From NCBI RefSeq assembly GCF_001899645.1, contig NZ_MKVV01000108.1:1-32548 (forward strand): a stretch of 32,548 nucleotides of DNA, given 5' to 3'. Shown one piece after another: positions 14,444-22,892 of the stretch. This DNA comes from Pseudonocardia sp. 73-21 (GTDB taxonomy: Bacteria; Actinomycetota; Actinomycetes; Mycobacteriales; Pseudonocardiaceae). Under the pieces are notes generated by a model that worked only from the letters and a program-made list of their open reading frames with translations, searched no databases and had not been told where the DNA came from. A program made the translations under genes and the position numbers. Each line of letters starts with the position of its first letter. Within the stretch, counting starts at the first letter, position 1.

Positions 14444-17123
14444 CGGCGGCCGGTACCGCTGCCGTACTCCTCGGCAGCGGTACCGCGACCGGCGCGGCGA
14501 GGCTCCACTCGGAGCCCAGCGACACGAACCCGGCCGCGGCCGCGACGGCGGTGTGGTCGTCCCGGTCGACGTTGGCCTGCGCCTCGGCCAGGGCGGCCCC
14601 GGCCGGCTTCCCGGTGCGGAGCAGGTCGTGGAACGCCACCATGAACGTCGTGGTCCCGATGTCCGGTACGGGCATCACCGAGGCCACCACCTGGCGCGTG
14701 CCGTGGGCGAGGAAGGTGGCGGTCAGGCCGAGGAGCTCGTCGCCGGCGGTGACGGCCGCGCGGCCCACGTGGCAGGCCGAGAGCACCACCAGCTCCGGGG
14801 CGCGGACGAGGTGCTCGAGGTCGTAGACGGTCAGTGGACCGTCGTGGAGCTGGATCGCGGAGAAGAGCGGGTTGGTGGGGTGCACGTCACCGTGCGCGGC
14901 GATGTGCGCCATCCGGACCCCGTCGAGCCCGCGCGACAGGGCCGCGGCGGTGGCGGCCCCGCCCAGGATCGGGTCGACGCCGTGCAGCCCGGCCACCGCC
15001 TGCGCCTCGGCGTCGGCACCGGGCAGGCCCGGCCCGGCCGCGACGGTGATGCCGTGCCCGTCGAGCGGGGCCCGGTCGGCGGCGCACCACAGCGCGGCCG
15101 ACGGTGCCACGTTCACCGGGCGACCCGCGCACGAGGGCAGCACCGACCACGGCACGGACTGCAGTGGGCCGGTCGGTACCAGGACGAGCGGCCGGTCGCC
15201 GACCGCGCGGGCCAGGGGGCCGAGGACCAGGGCGTCGAGCTCGGCGGCCGCCTGCCGGAGCAGGTCCGCCGCGGCCTGCCGGCTCTGGGGGCGCGTACCC
15301 GGATGGGCCATCCGGCGCAGGGCGAAGGGGATCCGGTCGATCAGGTCGGCGACCCGCGCGAGGTCGCCGAGCCGGTGCACCAGGATCCGGCCGCCCGCCA
15401 CCGTGACGGCGAGCAGCGCCGGCCCGTGCACGACGTACTCCACGAGCGCCGACCCCCCGAGCGCCGCCGCGATCTCCGCGGCAGGCACGGCGGCGTGCAG
15501 CGGGTCGGTGTCGTCGGCCCGGAGGCGTCGCGTGCGGTCGCGGACGGCACGTTCCAGCTCCAGCCGTCGGGTCACGAGCCGCGCGGTCGGGCGGCCGGCG
15601 CCCACCGCGTCGTACACGGCCTGCGCCGTGGCCCGCAGCTCGCCGAGGGTCTGGGCCAGCTCGCGATCGTCCGGCGGGCGGACGGGCCGCAGCAGCAGGT
15701 GGCTCGCCCGTCCCTCCTCGGCCCAGCGCAGCACCCGCGCGGGACGGCCGTCCTCGATGGCCATCGCGAGGCCGAGCGCCGCGAGCTCGACGCGGTGGCC
15801 GGAGGCGTAGGCCCGCAGGTCCGTGGCGCCGAAGGTCGCGCGGTGCTCGTCGAGCACGCGCAGGCCGCAGCGCACCGCGATGCGCGCTCCCCGGCGGTTG
15901 CCCCTCGTGTGGCGCAGCAGGGCCTCGGCGTACCAGGCCCGGGCCCGCAGCATGACGTGGCCGCGGGTCCGCCAGCCGGCGGCGGCGGCGAGGTGCCGGG
16001 CGGCTCCGTCCGGGTCGCCGAGCGACAGCGACAGGCGTCCGGCCATCACCCGCGTCTCCAGCGCGGGCACCAGCCAGCGTGAGGCCTCGAGGGCGTCGGC
16101 GAGGTCGGCCAGCTCCGGGACACCGCCCGGTGGGGGTTCCTCGATCACCCCGCGGACCTTCGCCTCGACGAAGCGGCCGAGCAGCGCCCAGCCGGGCCGC
16201 TGCTGCCGGTCGAACTCCCGGATGGCCAGGCCGGCCTGCTCCAGCGCCTGCCCGTGCCGCCCGGACGCGGCGGCGGTCTGGGCCAGCAGCAGCCGGACCT
16301 CGGGCAGGGTGAGGTGCCGCCCGGTGCGCTCCAGCAGCTCCACGGCCTGTTCCGCGGCCTCCCGGGCCTCCGTCACGAGGAAGGCGGAGAGCAGGAGCTG
16401 GCTGCGGTCGGTGAGGATCTCGCCGAGATCGGACCCGAGCCGGCGGAAGCTCTGCTCCGCGCGGTGCAGGTGGTCCAGCGCCGCGGGCACGTCTCCCCGC
16501 ATGCCGGCGACCCATCCCGTGTTCTGCCGGCAGAACGCCACCGACAGGTCCAGCCCGAGCTCCCGGCACAGGCGCCCGGCCTCCTCCAGGTCGGTCTCGG
16601 CCGGCCCGAACTCGTTGCGGTAGGCGCGGCTCAACCCGCGGTTGCTCAGCGCCCGCCACAGCCACGGCAGGTCGGCGTGGCGCCGCAGCACGGGTATCGC
16701 CCGCTGGTAGGCGGCGATCGCCTCGTCGTGGCGGCCGAGCTGGCTCAGCAGCACCCCGCTCTGGGCGGTGGCCCGGGCCCGGCGCAGCGGGTCGAGATCG
16801 AGATCGAGGACGTCGCCGATCTCGCGCAGCGCGAGCCGGGCCCGCCCCTGGATGCCGAGCACCCAGGCGATCTGGATGCGCGCGTCCACGGCGAGCTCGA
16901 ACGACCCGGCCCGGCGCCCCGCCGCCGCGGCGGCCCGCAGGTGTCGGACGGCGGAACGCGGCTCCGCCACGTGCACGGCGGCCATCCCGAGTGCCCGCTC
17001 GGACACGGACACGGACGCGTGGTCGTGCCGCGCCCGTGCCCGTCGACGGGCCTCGGTGGCGAGCGTGGTGGCCCGCCCCGGGTCGGCGTCGGCCAGCCGG
17101 AGTGCCTCGTGCGCCTGGTCCAC
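14427..17123 (-). CDS. TPR-CHAT (caspase-like) protein
   Basis: 898 residues from GTG 17123. Residues about 1-450 are tandem TPR-like helix pairs (for example LGRHDEAIAAYQRAIPVLRRH, RGDVPAALDHLHRAEQSFRRLG, SGRHGQALEQAGLAIREFDRQ). Residues about 590-880 form a CHAT domain, the caspase-HetF-associated peptidase: the PTGPLQSVPWSVL strand, catalytic H744 in HIAAHGDV and C784 in VLSACHVG, then the conserved TAGDELLGL and the ...TRQVVASVMPVPD block. Both dyad residues are present, so it is predicted to be an active cysteine protease; there is no signal peptide or membrane helix. CHAT proteases with TPRs act in programmed-cell-death and defence pathways, including Craspase. Here it faces an S8 protease and a sigma factor. 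It is 73 bases downstream of leuA on the same strand, and may have its own promoter. Confidence 0.93.
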   Translation of the reverse strand: MDQAHEALRLADADPGRATTLATEARRRARARHDHASVSVSERALGMAAVHVAEPRSAVRHLRAAAAAGRRAGSFELAVDARIQIAWVLGIQGRARLALREIGDVLDLDLDPLRRARATAQSGVLLSQLGRHDEAIAAYQRAIPVLRRHADLPWLWRALSNRGLSRAYRNEFGPAETDLEEAGRLCRELGLDLSVAFCRQNTGWVAGMRGDVPAALDHLHRAEQSFRRLGSDLGEILTDRSQLLLSAFLVTEAREAAEQAVELLERTGRHLTLPEVRLLLAQTAAASGRHGQALEQAGLAIREFDRQQRPGWALLGRFVEAKVRGVIEEPPPGGVPELADLADALEASRWLVPALETRVMAGRLSLSLGDPDGAARHLAAAAGWRTRGHVMLRARAWYAEALLRHTRGNRRGARIAVRCGLRVLDEHRATFGATDLRAYASGHRVELAALGLAMAIEDGRPARVLRWAEEGRASHLLLRPVRPPDDRELAQTLGELRATAQAVYDAVGAGRPTARLVTRRLELERAVRDRTRRLRADDTDPLHAAVPAAEIAAALGGSALVEYVVHGPALLAVTVAGGRILVHRLGDLARVADLIDRIPFALRRMAHPGTRPQSRQAAADLLRQAAAELDALVLGPLARAVGDRPLVLVPTGPLQSVPWSVLPSCAGRPVNVAPSAALWCAADRAPLDGHGITVAAGPGLPGADAEAQAVAGLHGVDPILGGAATAAALSRGLDGVRMAHIAAHGDVHPTNPLFSAIQLHDGPLTVYDLEHLVRAPELVVLSACHVGRAAVTAGDELLGLTATFLAHGTRQVVASVMPVPDIGTTTFMVAFHDLLRTGKPAGAALAEAQANVDRDDHTAVAAAAGFVSLGSEWSLAAPVAVPLPRSTAAVPAAVRSRV
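14451..14485. terminator. Perfect hairpin inside the convergent S8/CHAT 3' ends
   Basis: CGGTACCGCTGCCG (14451-14464) and CGGCAGCGGTACCG (14472-14485) form a 14-bp stem with a 7-base loop. It begins eight bases after the S8 stop, so it can terminate that transcript, yet it lies inside the last codons of the CHAT gene, where it encodes the near-symmetric VPLPRSTAAVP. Confidence 0.65.
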
Positions 17124-17196
17124 GTCCGCCCGATCCGTCGTCGTTCCCGGAAGGCATGGGTACTACGGGCCGGACCGCGGCGGAAGGGACTATCGG

Positions 17197-18993
17197 TCAG
17201 CGCATCGCGCGGTTGATCGCCGAGACGACGGCCTTGAGGCTCGCGGAGACGATCGAGCCGTCCACCCCCACGCCCCAGAGGACCTTGTCGTCCACCGCGC
17301 ACTCGACGTAGGCCGCGGCGCGGGCGTCGTCGCCGCCGCCCATGGCGTGCTCGTGGTAGTCGAGGACGCGCACGTTGAAGCCGATGCCGGCCAGCGCGTC
17401 GACGAACGCGGCGATGGGGCCGTTGCCGTTGCCGGTGATCTCGTGCAGGTCGTTCTCCACCCGCACCGTGGCCACGATCTCGTCGGTGCCCTCGCCGTCG
17501 CTGCTCAGGCGGTGGCGGATGAGCTTCAGCGGGGTGACGCGGTCGAGGTACTCGATGTCGAACGCGTCGCGCATCTCCTTGGGGGAGACCTCGCCGCCCT
17601 CGGAGTCGGTGACCTCCTGGATCACCTTCGAGAACTCCATCTGCAGGCGGCGGGGCAGGTCGAGGCTGTGCTCGGCCTTCATGATGTAGGCGACGCCGCC
17701 CTTGCCGGACTGCGAGTTCACCCGGATCACGGCCTCGTAGGAGCGGCCGATGTCCTTGGGGTCCACGGGCAGGTACGGCACCTCCCACGGCTGCTCCTCC
17801 ACCGTGACGCCGGCCTCCTCGGCGGCCGCCTTCATCGCGTCGAAGCCCTTGTTGATGGCGTCCTGGTGGCTGCCGGAGAACGCGGTGTAGACGAGGTCGC
17901 CACCCCACGGGTGGCGCTCGGCCACGGGCAGCTGGTTGCAGTACTCGACGGTGCGGCGGATCTCGTCGATGTCGGAGAAATCGATCTGGGGGTCGATGCC
18001 CTGGGTGAACAGGTTCATGCCCAGCGTCACCAGGTCGACGTTGCCGGTGCGCTCGCCGTTGCCGAACAGGCAGCCCTCGATGCGGTCGGCGCCGGCCTGG
18101 TAGCCCAGCTCGGCGGCGGCCACACCGGTGCCGCGGTCGTTGTGTGGGTGCAGGCTCAGCACGACGCCGTCGCGGCGGGCGAGGTTGCGGTGCATCCACT
18201 CGATGCTGTCGGCGTAGACGTTCGGCGTGGCCATCTCCACCGTCGCCGGCAGGTTGACGATCATCGGCGACTCGGGCGTGGGCTGCCAGATCGCGGAGAC
18301 GGCGTTGCAGACGTCCACGGCGTACTGGAGCTCGGTGCCGGTGTAGGACTCGGGCGAGTACTCGAAGCGCCAGTCGGTGTCCGGGTACTTCTCGCTGAAC
18401 CGCAGCACCTCCTCGGCGCCGTCGGTGGCGATCTTCGCGATCCCGGAGGTGTCGGAGCGGAACACCACCCGGCGCTGCAGGATCGACGTGGAGTTGTACA
18501 GGTGGACGATGGCGCGCGGCGCACCCTCACAGGCCTCGTAGGTGCGCTCGATCAGCTCCGGGCGGGCCTGGGTCAGCACCTGGATGGTGACGTCGTCGGG
18601 GATCAGGTCGTCGGTGATGATCTCGCGGACGAAGTCGAAGTCGGTCTGGCTCGCGGCCGGGAACCCGACCTCGATCTCCTTGTAGCCCATACGGACCAGC
18701 AGCTCGAACATGCGCCGCTTGCGTGCCGGGCTCATCGGGTCGATCAGGGCCTGGTTGCCGTCGCGCAGGTCGACGGCACACCACAGCGGGGCCTTCGTGA
18801 TGCGCGTGTCGGGCCAGGTGCGGTCGGGCAGCGATACCGGCTCCACCAGCTCGTGGAACGGCTTGTAGCGCTGGTAGGGCAGGTGCGAACCGCGCTGTGG
18901 GTTCCAGGCGGGTTGGCCGGCGGGCGCGGGGCGTGACGGCGTGCGCAGCCGGCTCTGGGACGACGACGAGTAGGCGTCGGGTGACGTGGTCAT
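17197..18993 (-). CDS. leuA: 2-isopropylmalate synthase
   Basis: First committed step of leucine synthesis: acetyl-CoA plus 2-oxoisovalerate to 2-isopropylmalate. 598 residues, the length of the long actinobacterial (M. tuberculosis type) enzyme, with an N-terminal extension of about 70 residues. The TIM barrel shows DLRDGNQ (R77, D78), the metal-binding pair HPH (H282, H284) and GCLFGNGERTGN ending at N318. The C-terminal portion (about 450-598, with ITGNGNGPIAAFVDAL) is the leucine-binding regulatory domain, so feedback inhibition by leucine is expected. ATG 18993 is preceded by AGGAG at eight bases. A leucine-rich leader peptide lies 78 bases upstream, indicating attenuation. Confidence 0.97.
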   Translation of the reverse strand: MTTSPDAYSSSSQSRLRTPSRPAPAGQPAWNPQRGSHLPYQRYKPFHELVEPVSLPDRTWPDTRITKAPLWCAVDLRDGNQALIDPMSPARKRRMFELLVRMGYKEIEVGFPAASQTDFDFVREIITDDLIPDDVTIQVLTQARPELIERTYEACEGAPRAIVHLYNSTSILQRRVVFRSDTSGIAKIATDGAEEVLRFSEKYPDTDWRFEYSPESYTGTELQYAVDVCNAVSAIWQPTPESPMIVNLPATVEMATPNVYADSIEWMHRNLARRDGVVLSLHPHNDRGTGVAAAELGYQAGADRIEGCLFGNGERTGNVDLVTLGMNLFTQGIDPQIDFSDIDEIRRTVEYCNQLPVAERHPWGGDLVYTAFSGSHQDAINKGFDAMKAAAEEAGVTVEEQPWEVPYLPVDPKDIGRSYEAVIRVNSQSGKGGVAYIMKAEHSLDLPRRLQMEFSKVIQEVTDSEGGEVSPKEMRDAFDIEYLDRVTPLKLIRHRLSSDGEGTDEIVATVRVENDLHEITGNGNGPIAAFVDALAGIGFNVRVLDYHEHAMGGGDDARAAAYVECAVDDKVLWGVGVDGSIVSASLKAVVSAINRAMR

Positions 18994-19122
18994 GCGAAGT
19001 GCTCCTGTGGGTGGCCGATCAGCAGACGAGACCGGCGCACGCCGAACACCCGCGACGAGGGGCCGGTCGGTCAGACCCCGCCGCGGCGGCGAAGGAGCAG
19101 GCGCACCACGCGTCCGAGAGTA
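18994..19122 (-). promoter_or_regulatory. leuA leader with promoter and attenuation hairpin
   Basis: The minus-strand leader starts with a -10 box TACTCT (19122-19117), seven bases before the leader-peptide GTG. After the peptide stop, GACCGGC (19068-19062) can pair with GCCGGTC (19036-19030), and the leader-peptide codons themselves contain a CGCCGCC/GGCGGGG-like self-pairing run. Ribosome stalling at the Leu codons could shift between these structures. Leucine attenuation of leuA has been proposed for actinobacteria; the exact structures here are my inference. Confidence 0.55.
19071..19109 (-). CDS. leuA leader peptide (12 aa, three consecutive Leu codons)
   Basis: GTG 19109 opens VVRLLLRRRGGV followed by TGA. 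The three leucines are encoded by CTG, CTC and CTT in a row, and an arginine/glycine tail follows. The peptide has no ribosome site but sits seven bases after a -10 element, so it is probably translated from a leaderless mRNA. When leucyl-tRNA is short, ribosomes would pause at codons 4-6 and favour read-through into leuA. A start at the second GTG (19106) gives 11 residues. Confidence 0.65.
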   Translation of the reverse strand: MVRLLLRRRGGV

Positions 19123-19250
19123 GCCCGTCCCCCGGGTGGCCCGGCAACCCCCACCCCGGAACAGCTCACCCGATCAGGTGATACCGGTGAGTAAGTACCG
19201 GAGGCCCCGACGTGCCACTATGACGGCCTTATCCCTAGGGGAGGACAGTC

Positions 19251-19553
19251 ATGGCTGTGGGAACCACCGCTCGGCGCGGCGCCGGTCTGCTGGCGAGCGT
19301 GCTGAGGATCATCGGCCTGCTGATCGTGGCGGTGCTCGTCGTCTTCATCGTGCTGACGCTGCTGGACGCCAACTTCGGCAACACGTTCGCGGCGGCGATC
19401 AAGGACCTGGCCGGCAACTTCGACCTCGGCCTGTCCAACCTGTTCCTGCCGGCCGACCCGAAGGTCGGCGTGTTGCTGAACTACGGCGTGGCCGCGATCA
19501 TCTGGTACGTCATCACCTCGGTCGTCGTCCGCATCGTGCGCCGCGTGAGCTGA
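19251..19553 (+). CDS. Small two-helix membrane protein, 100 aa
   Basis: ATG 19251 follows GGGGAGG by six bases, a strong ribosome site. The protein has two hydrophobic helices (about 15-38, LASVLRIIGLLIVAVLVVFIVLTLL in part; and about 75-95, YGVAAIIWYVITSVVVRIV). Between them lies a polar loop with DANFGNTFAAAIKDLAGNFDLGLSNLFLPADPK, a pattern I have seen in short conserved actinobacterial membrane proteins of unknown role. It diverges from the leuA leader and converges, with six bases between stops, on the next gene. No function assigned. Confidence 0.75.
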   Translation: MAVGTTARRGAGLLASVLRIIGLLIVAVLVVFIVLTLLDANFGNTFAAAIKDLAGNFDLGLSNLFLPADPKVGVLLNYGVAAIIWYVITSVVVRIVRRVS

Positions 19554-19559
19554 CCCGGC

Positions 19560-19853
19560 TCAGGCCAGGACCAGGCCGGCCACCCACTCCGACCGGACCG
19601 CGACGGCAGCCACGCCCGTCGTCGCGCAGAACCGCCACCGGGGCGGGAGGACGACGGGCAGCGCCGCCGGCGCGGTGGCGTCGCAGAGGGCCACGAGCAC
19701 GCCGAGCAGGTCCATCGCCTGGCCGGCCGCCGCTCCGACCGGCAGGCCGACGTTGCGGACTCCGATGTCGAGCAGGGACAGCAGCGCCGTGGCCGCGATG
19801 ACGGCGGCGCTGCGCACCGGGTGGGTCCTGCGGATCAGCCTGCCGGCCGTCAT
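19560..19853 (-). CDS. Hypothetical hydrophobic protein, 97 aa
   Basis: ATG 19853 with CCGGGGCAC upstream as a fair ribosome site; a longer frame to 19973 exists but begins with unconvincing sequence. The protein starts with a basic stretch (RLIRRTHPVR) followed by a hydrophobic helix (SAAVIAATALLSLLDIGV), an Ala/Gly/Leu-rich second helix (about 45-65) and a less hydrophobic third (FCATTGVAAVAV). No motif is recognised. Coding potential is moderate, and the gene could be spurious. Confidence 0.45.
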   Translation of the reverse strand: MTAGRLIRRTHPVRSAAVIAATALLSLLDIGVRNVGLPVGAAAGQAMDLLGVLVALCDATAPAALPVVLPPRWRFCATTGVAAVAVRSEWVAGLVLA

Positions 19854-20018
19854 CAGGTGCCCCGGAGTGGCTCGTGGCGATGCAGACCGACCCCGCGGCC
19901 GACGTCTCTGAGTGGAGAAATCGTGGGGTCGGGCAGGCCACGTGGCGCAGCCGTCGTCGGGTGGGGAGCCCACCCGAAAATGGGGTGCCGACGGGACTCG
20001 GTCGAGGAGCAGCAGAGA

Positions 20019-20052
20019 GGGGCGGGGACGTGATCGCCCACGTCCCCGCCCC
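20019..20052 (-). terminator. Strong terminator of the molybdenum hydroxylase operon
   Basis: GGGGCGGGGACGTG (20019-20032) pairs perfectly with CACGTCCCCGCCCC (20039-20052) around a six-base loop, starting 18 bases beyond the stop of the minus-strand [2Fe-2S] gene. It is one of the strongest hairpins in the window. Confidence 0.8.
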
Positions 20053-20070
20053 GGCCTCCCGTACCCGGCG

Positions 20071-20538
20071 CTACATCTTCGCGGCGCCGGCCTTGATCGC
20101 CTCGCGGATCCGGTGGTAGGTACCGCACCGGCAGATGTTGCGGATCTGGTCGAGGTCGTCGTCGCTGATGTCGGCGCCCTTCTCCTTCACCAGGGCGGCG
20201 GCCGCCATGATCTGGCCGGGCTGGCAGTAGCCGCACTGCGCGACGTCGCCCTCGAGCCAGGCCTCCTGCATCGGGTGCAGGTCCTTGCCGACGCTGGCGG
20301 CGAGGCCCTCGATGGTGGTGATCTCGTCGGACTCCTTGATGTCGGAGACCGGCACCGAGCAGGGGTTGAACGCCGTGCCGTTGATGTGGCTCGTGCAGGC
20401 CTTGCAGACGTTGAGACCGCAGCCGTACTTCGGGCCGTGGATCCCGAGCAGGTCGCGCAACACCCAGAGCAGCCGGACGCTGTCGTCGCACTCGACGGAG
20501 ACGCGCCGGCCGTTGACGTTGAACACGTGTGTGGACAC
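20071..20538 (-). CDS. [2Fe-2S] subunit of a molybdenum hydroxylase (isoquinoline 1-oxidoreductase alpha type)
   Basis: 155 residues from GTG 20538, with AGGAG ahead. The N-terminal ferredoxin-type cluster site is C40, C45, C48 and C60, and the C-terminal four-helix cluster site is C102, C105, C136 and C138 (CGYCQPGQ ... CRCG). These eight cysteines identify the small two-cluster electron-transfer subunit of xanthine-dehydrogenase-family enzymes. The gene is eight bases downstream of the large subunit, in the same operon. It has no signal of its own, so it would be carried across the membrane with the Tat-tagged large subunit. No FAD subunit is present. Confidence 0.93.
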   Translation of the reverse strand: MSTHVFNVNGRRVSVECDDSVRLLWVLRDLLGIHGPKYGCGLNVCKACTSHINGTAFNPCSVPVSDIKESDEITTIEGLAASVGKDLHPMQEAWLEGDVAQCGYCQPGQIMAAAALVKEKGADISDDDLDQIRNICRCGTYHRIREAIKAGAAKM

Positions 20539-20546
20539 AGGGACTC

Positions 20547-22892
20547 CTAGATGCGGTTCGTGAGGCCGTCGGTGGGCGAGTTCGGCGACGAGGGCTCGAG
20601 CGGGTACGGCTCGAAGCCCAGCGTCCCGTGGTTGATCGGGAAGTAGGTGGGGATCCGCCCGATCGACTGCGCGTACGCGCAGGCCGCCGCGGCCATCGAC
20701 GGCGCCACGGCCAGCTCACCGGCGCCACCGGGCTCACCCGTGGTCGGTGGCATGATCACGACGTTCATCTCCGGCGGGGTGTTCCACTGCCGGGTGTAGA
20801 AGTAGTTGTCCCAGCTGCCCTCGAGCGGTATGCCGTCCTTGATGTGCAGGCTCGACGTCAGCGCCATCGCGATGCCGTCGTTGAACCCGCCGATCATCTG
20901 TGCTTCGAGGCCGCGCGGGTTGAGCGCGAGCCCGACGTCCACCACCACGGTCGCCCGGGTCACGCGCGGGCCGGTGACGGCGTCCCTGATCTTCCGGTTG
21001 ACCGTCTCCGGGCGGCAGTCCAGCTCGAGAACCGTGCAGATCGCGCCGCGGTACTCGCCGTGCAGGGCGATGCCCTGGAACACGCCGTCGGGCAGCGACC
21101 TCCCCCACTCGCCCTTGTCGGCGGCCTTCTCCAGCACGGCCTTGAGGCGCTCGTCCTTGAGGAAGGACCTGCGGAAGTCCACGCGGTCCTTGCCCATGCG
21201 CTTCGCCAGCTCGTCGACGACCAGTTCCTCGGCGGTGACGGTGTTGGGCGAGTAGATGTTGCGCATGCTGCCGGTGTTGTAGCCGAGGTCGACCTCGTTG
21301 AGCAGCTGGGTCGTGACGCCGAAGTTGTAGGGCGACGACTGGCTGAGCAGGAAGATCGACTGCGCGAACGAGTAGTTGCCGACCAGCGGCGACTTCGCGG
21401 CGGTGGCCGTGAGGACCTCGCCGAGGCCGTGGGTGAAGTCCGTGCGGACGCTGGTGTGGCGCTGCTCGTAGCTGATGACGTTGCCCAGGGCGTAGGTCGC
21501 GCGGACCTTCGCGACGCACATCGGGTGCGTGCGGCCCTGGCGGAAGTCGTCGGTGCGGGTCCACATGAGCTTGACGGGCTTGCCCATCTTCTTGGACGCC
21601 TCGGCGGCCTCCAGGGCCACGTCGTGGAACAGGTGGCGGCCGAACGAGCCGCCGCCCTGTGCGACGTGCACCGTGACGGAGCCCGGCGCCATGCCCAGCT
21701 CCTCCTCGATGTTCTGCTTCGCCCAGATCGGCACCTTGAGGCTCGACCAGATCTCGCCCTTGCCACCCTTGATGTCGGCGATGGCGCAGTCGGGCTCCAG
21801 CGGGGAGTTGCTGGCGAACGCGAAGGTGATCTCGGTGTCGACCGATTTCGTCAGCAGGTTCGGCACGGCCAGCGGCAGCTGCGCGGCCTTGAGCTTCTTC
21901 TCGACGCTCTCGTCGGACTGCCCGTCCACGGTGCCGCCGGCCCAGTCCACGTCGATGACCTGGATCGCGTCGATGCACTGGCCGAAGGTCTCGGCGCGGA
22001 TCGCCACACCGTAGGTGATCATGGCGACGTCGGTGACGCCCGGCAGGGCGAGCACCGCGGCCAGGTTGTTGACCTTCTTCGGCTTGCCGTTGATCGTCGG
22101 CGGCCGGGCCACCATCGTCGGCTTCGCGTCGGGGGAGACCTCGAGGTCCATCGCGAACTGCTTGCGCCCGGTGACGATGTCGAGGGCGTCGATGCGGTTC
22201 TGCGGCGTGCCCAGGAGCGTGAACTTCGACGTCGGCTTGACCAGCACCGAGGTCGAGGTCAGCGTGGAGGACGCGGCGGGCACGGCCAGCGATCCGTAGC
22301 TCAGCGCCTTGCCGGTCGGGGTGAGGATGTTGCCGCCCGCGGTGGTCAGCTGCTCCACCGGCACGTTGAGCTGCTTCGAGGCGGTCAGCAGCAGCTGCTG
22401 GCGCGCGAGGGCCGCCGCGGTGCGGACCGGGATGTAGAGGCTGCGCACCGAGTTCGAGCCGCCGGTGAGCTGGTTGAGCATCAGCTCGGGCCGGGCGTCG
22501 GCGAGGGAGACGGTGACCTTGTCCAGGGGGAGGTCGAGCTCCTCGGCGATCATCATCGCCACCGTCGTGGTGATGCCCTGGCCCACCTCGGCGCGGGGCA
22601 TCGCGAACGAGGCGGTGCCGTCCTCGTTGATCACGATCTTGATCAGGTACGCGGTCGGGAGCGCCGCATCGTTCTGCAGGTCCCCGAGGTCGTAGGCGTC
22701 CGACGGTTGCGGTGGCGACGGGATCGCCGCACTCGCGTCGTCGGGGGTGAGCAACTCCCAGGCGCCGCCCGCGGCCACCGCGAGGGTGGGGGCGGCGATC
22801 AGGTAACCCATGAACCGGCGACGTCCGAGCTCGCGGGACGACGTCTGGCCGGGCGCCGCCTCCGGTGCGGGCGCTCTGCGATGAGCGGGCAT
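20547..22892 (-). CDS. Molybdopterin-binding subunit of xanthine dehydrogenase family, Tat-exported
   Basis: 781 residues from ATG 22892. The N-terminus has a twin-arginine signal (RRRFMG at 24-29, then a hydrophobic run LIAAPTLAVAAGGA), so the folded, cofactor-loaded enzyme is exported. The remainder is the isoquinoline 1-oxidoreductase beta-type MoCo domain with AEVGQGITTTVAMMIAEEL (about 98-118), TGGSNSVRS, QGGGSFGRHLFHDVALEAAE and the active-site glutamate E726 in GEPGGAGELAV. Likely reaction: hydroxylation of an N-heterocycle or aldehyde using water, with electrons passed through the [2Fe-2S] subunit to a cytochrome or other acceptor. The physiological substrate is unknown. No XdhC/CoxI-like maturation gene or FAD subunit is adjacent. 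Confidence 0.93.
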   Translation of the reverse strand: MPAHRRAPAPEAAPGQTSSRELGRRRFMGYLIAAPTLAVAAGGAWELLTPDDASAAIPSPPQPSDAYDLGDLQNDAALPTAYLIKIVINEDGTASFAMPRAEVGQGITTTVAMMIAEELDLPLDKVTVSLADARPELMLNQLTGGSNSVRSLYIPVRTAAALARQQLLLTASKQLNVPVEQLTTAGGNILTPTGKALSYGSLAVPAASSTLTSTSVLVKPTSKFTLLGTPQNRIDALDIVTGRKQFAMDLEVSPDAKPTMVARPPTINGKPKKVNNLAAVLALPGVTDVAMITYGVAIRAETFGQCIDAIQVIDVDWAGGTVDGQSDESVEKKLKAAQLPLAVPNLLTKSVDTEITFAFASNSPLEPDCAIADIKGGKGEIWSSLKVPIWAKQNIEEELGMAPGSVTVHVAQGGGSFGRHLFHDVALEAAEASKKMGKPVKLMWTRTDDFRQGRTHPMCVAKVRATYALGNVISYEQRHTSVRTDFTHGLGEVLTATAAKSPLVGNYSFAQSIFLLSQSSPYNFGVTTQLLNEVDLGYNTGSMRNIYSPNTVTAEELVVDELAKRMGKDRVDFRRSFLKDERLKAVLEKAADKGEWGRSLPDGVFQGIALHGEYRGAICTVLELDCRPETVNRKIRDAVTGPRVTRATVVVDVGLALNPRGLEAQMIGGFNDGIAMALTSSLHIKDGIPLEGSWDNYFYTRQWNTPPEMNVVIMPPTTGEPGGAGELAVAPSMAAAACAYAQSIGRIPTYFPINHGTLGFEPYPLEPSSPNSPTDGLTNRI

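Noticed and set aside
17124..17196. GGGAAC before the CHAT gene as an ECF -35 shared with the sigma locus
   Set aside because: The -10 would fall on or after the CHAT start codon, so spacing does not fit; kept only as something to test by start mapping.
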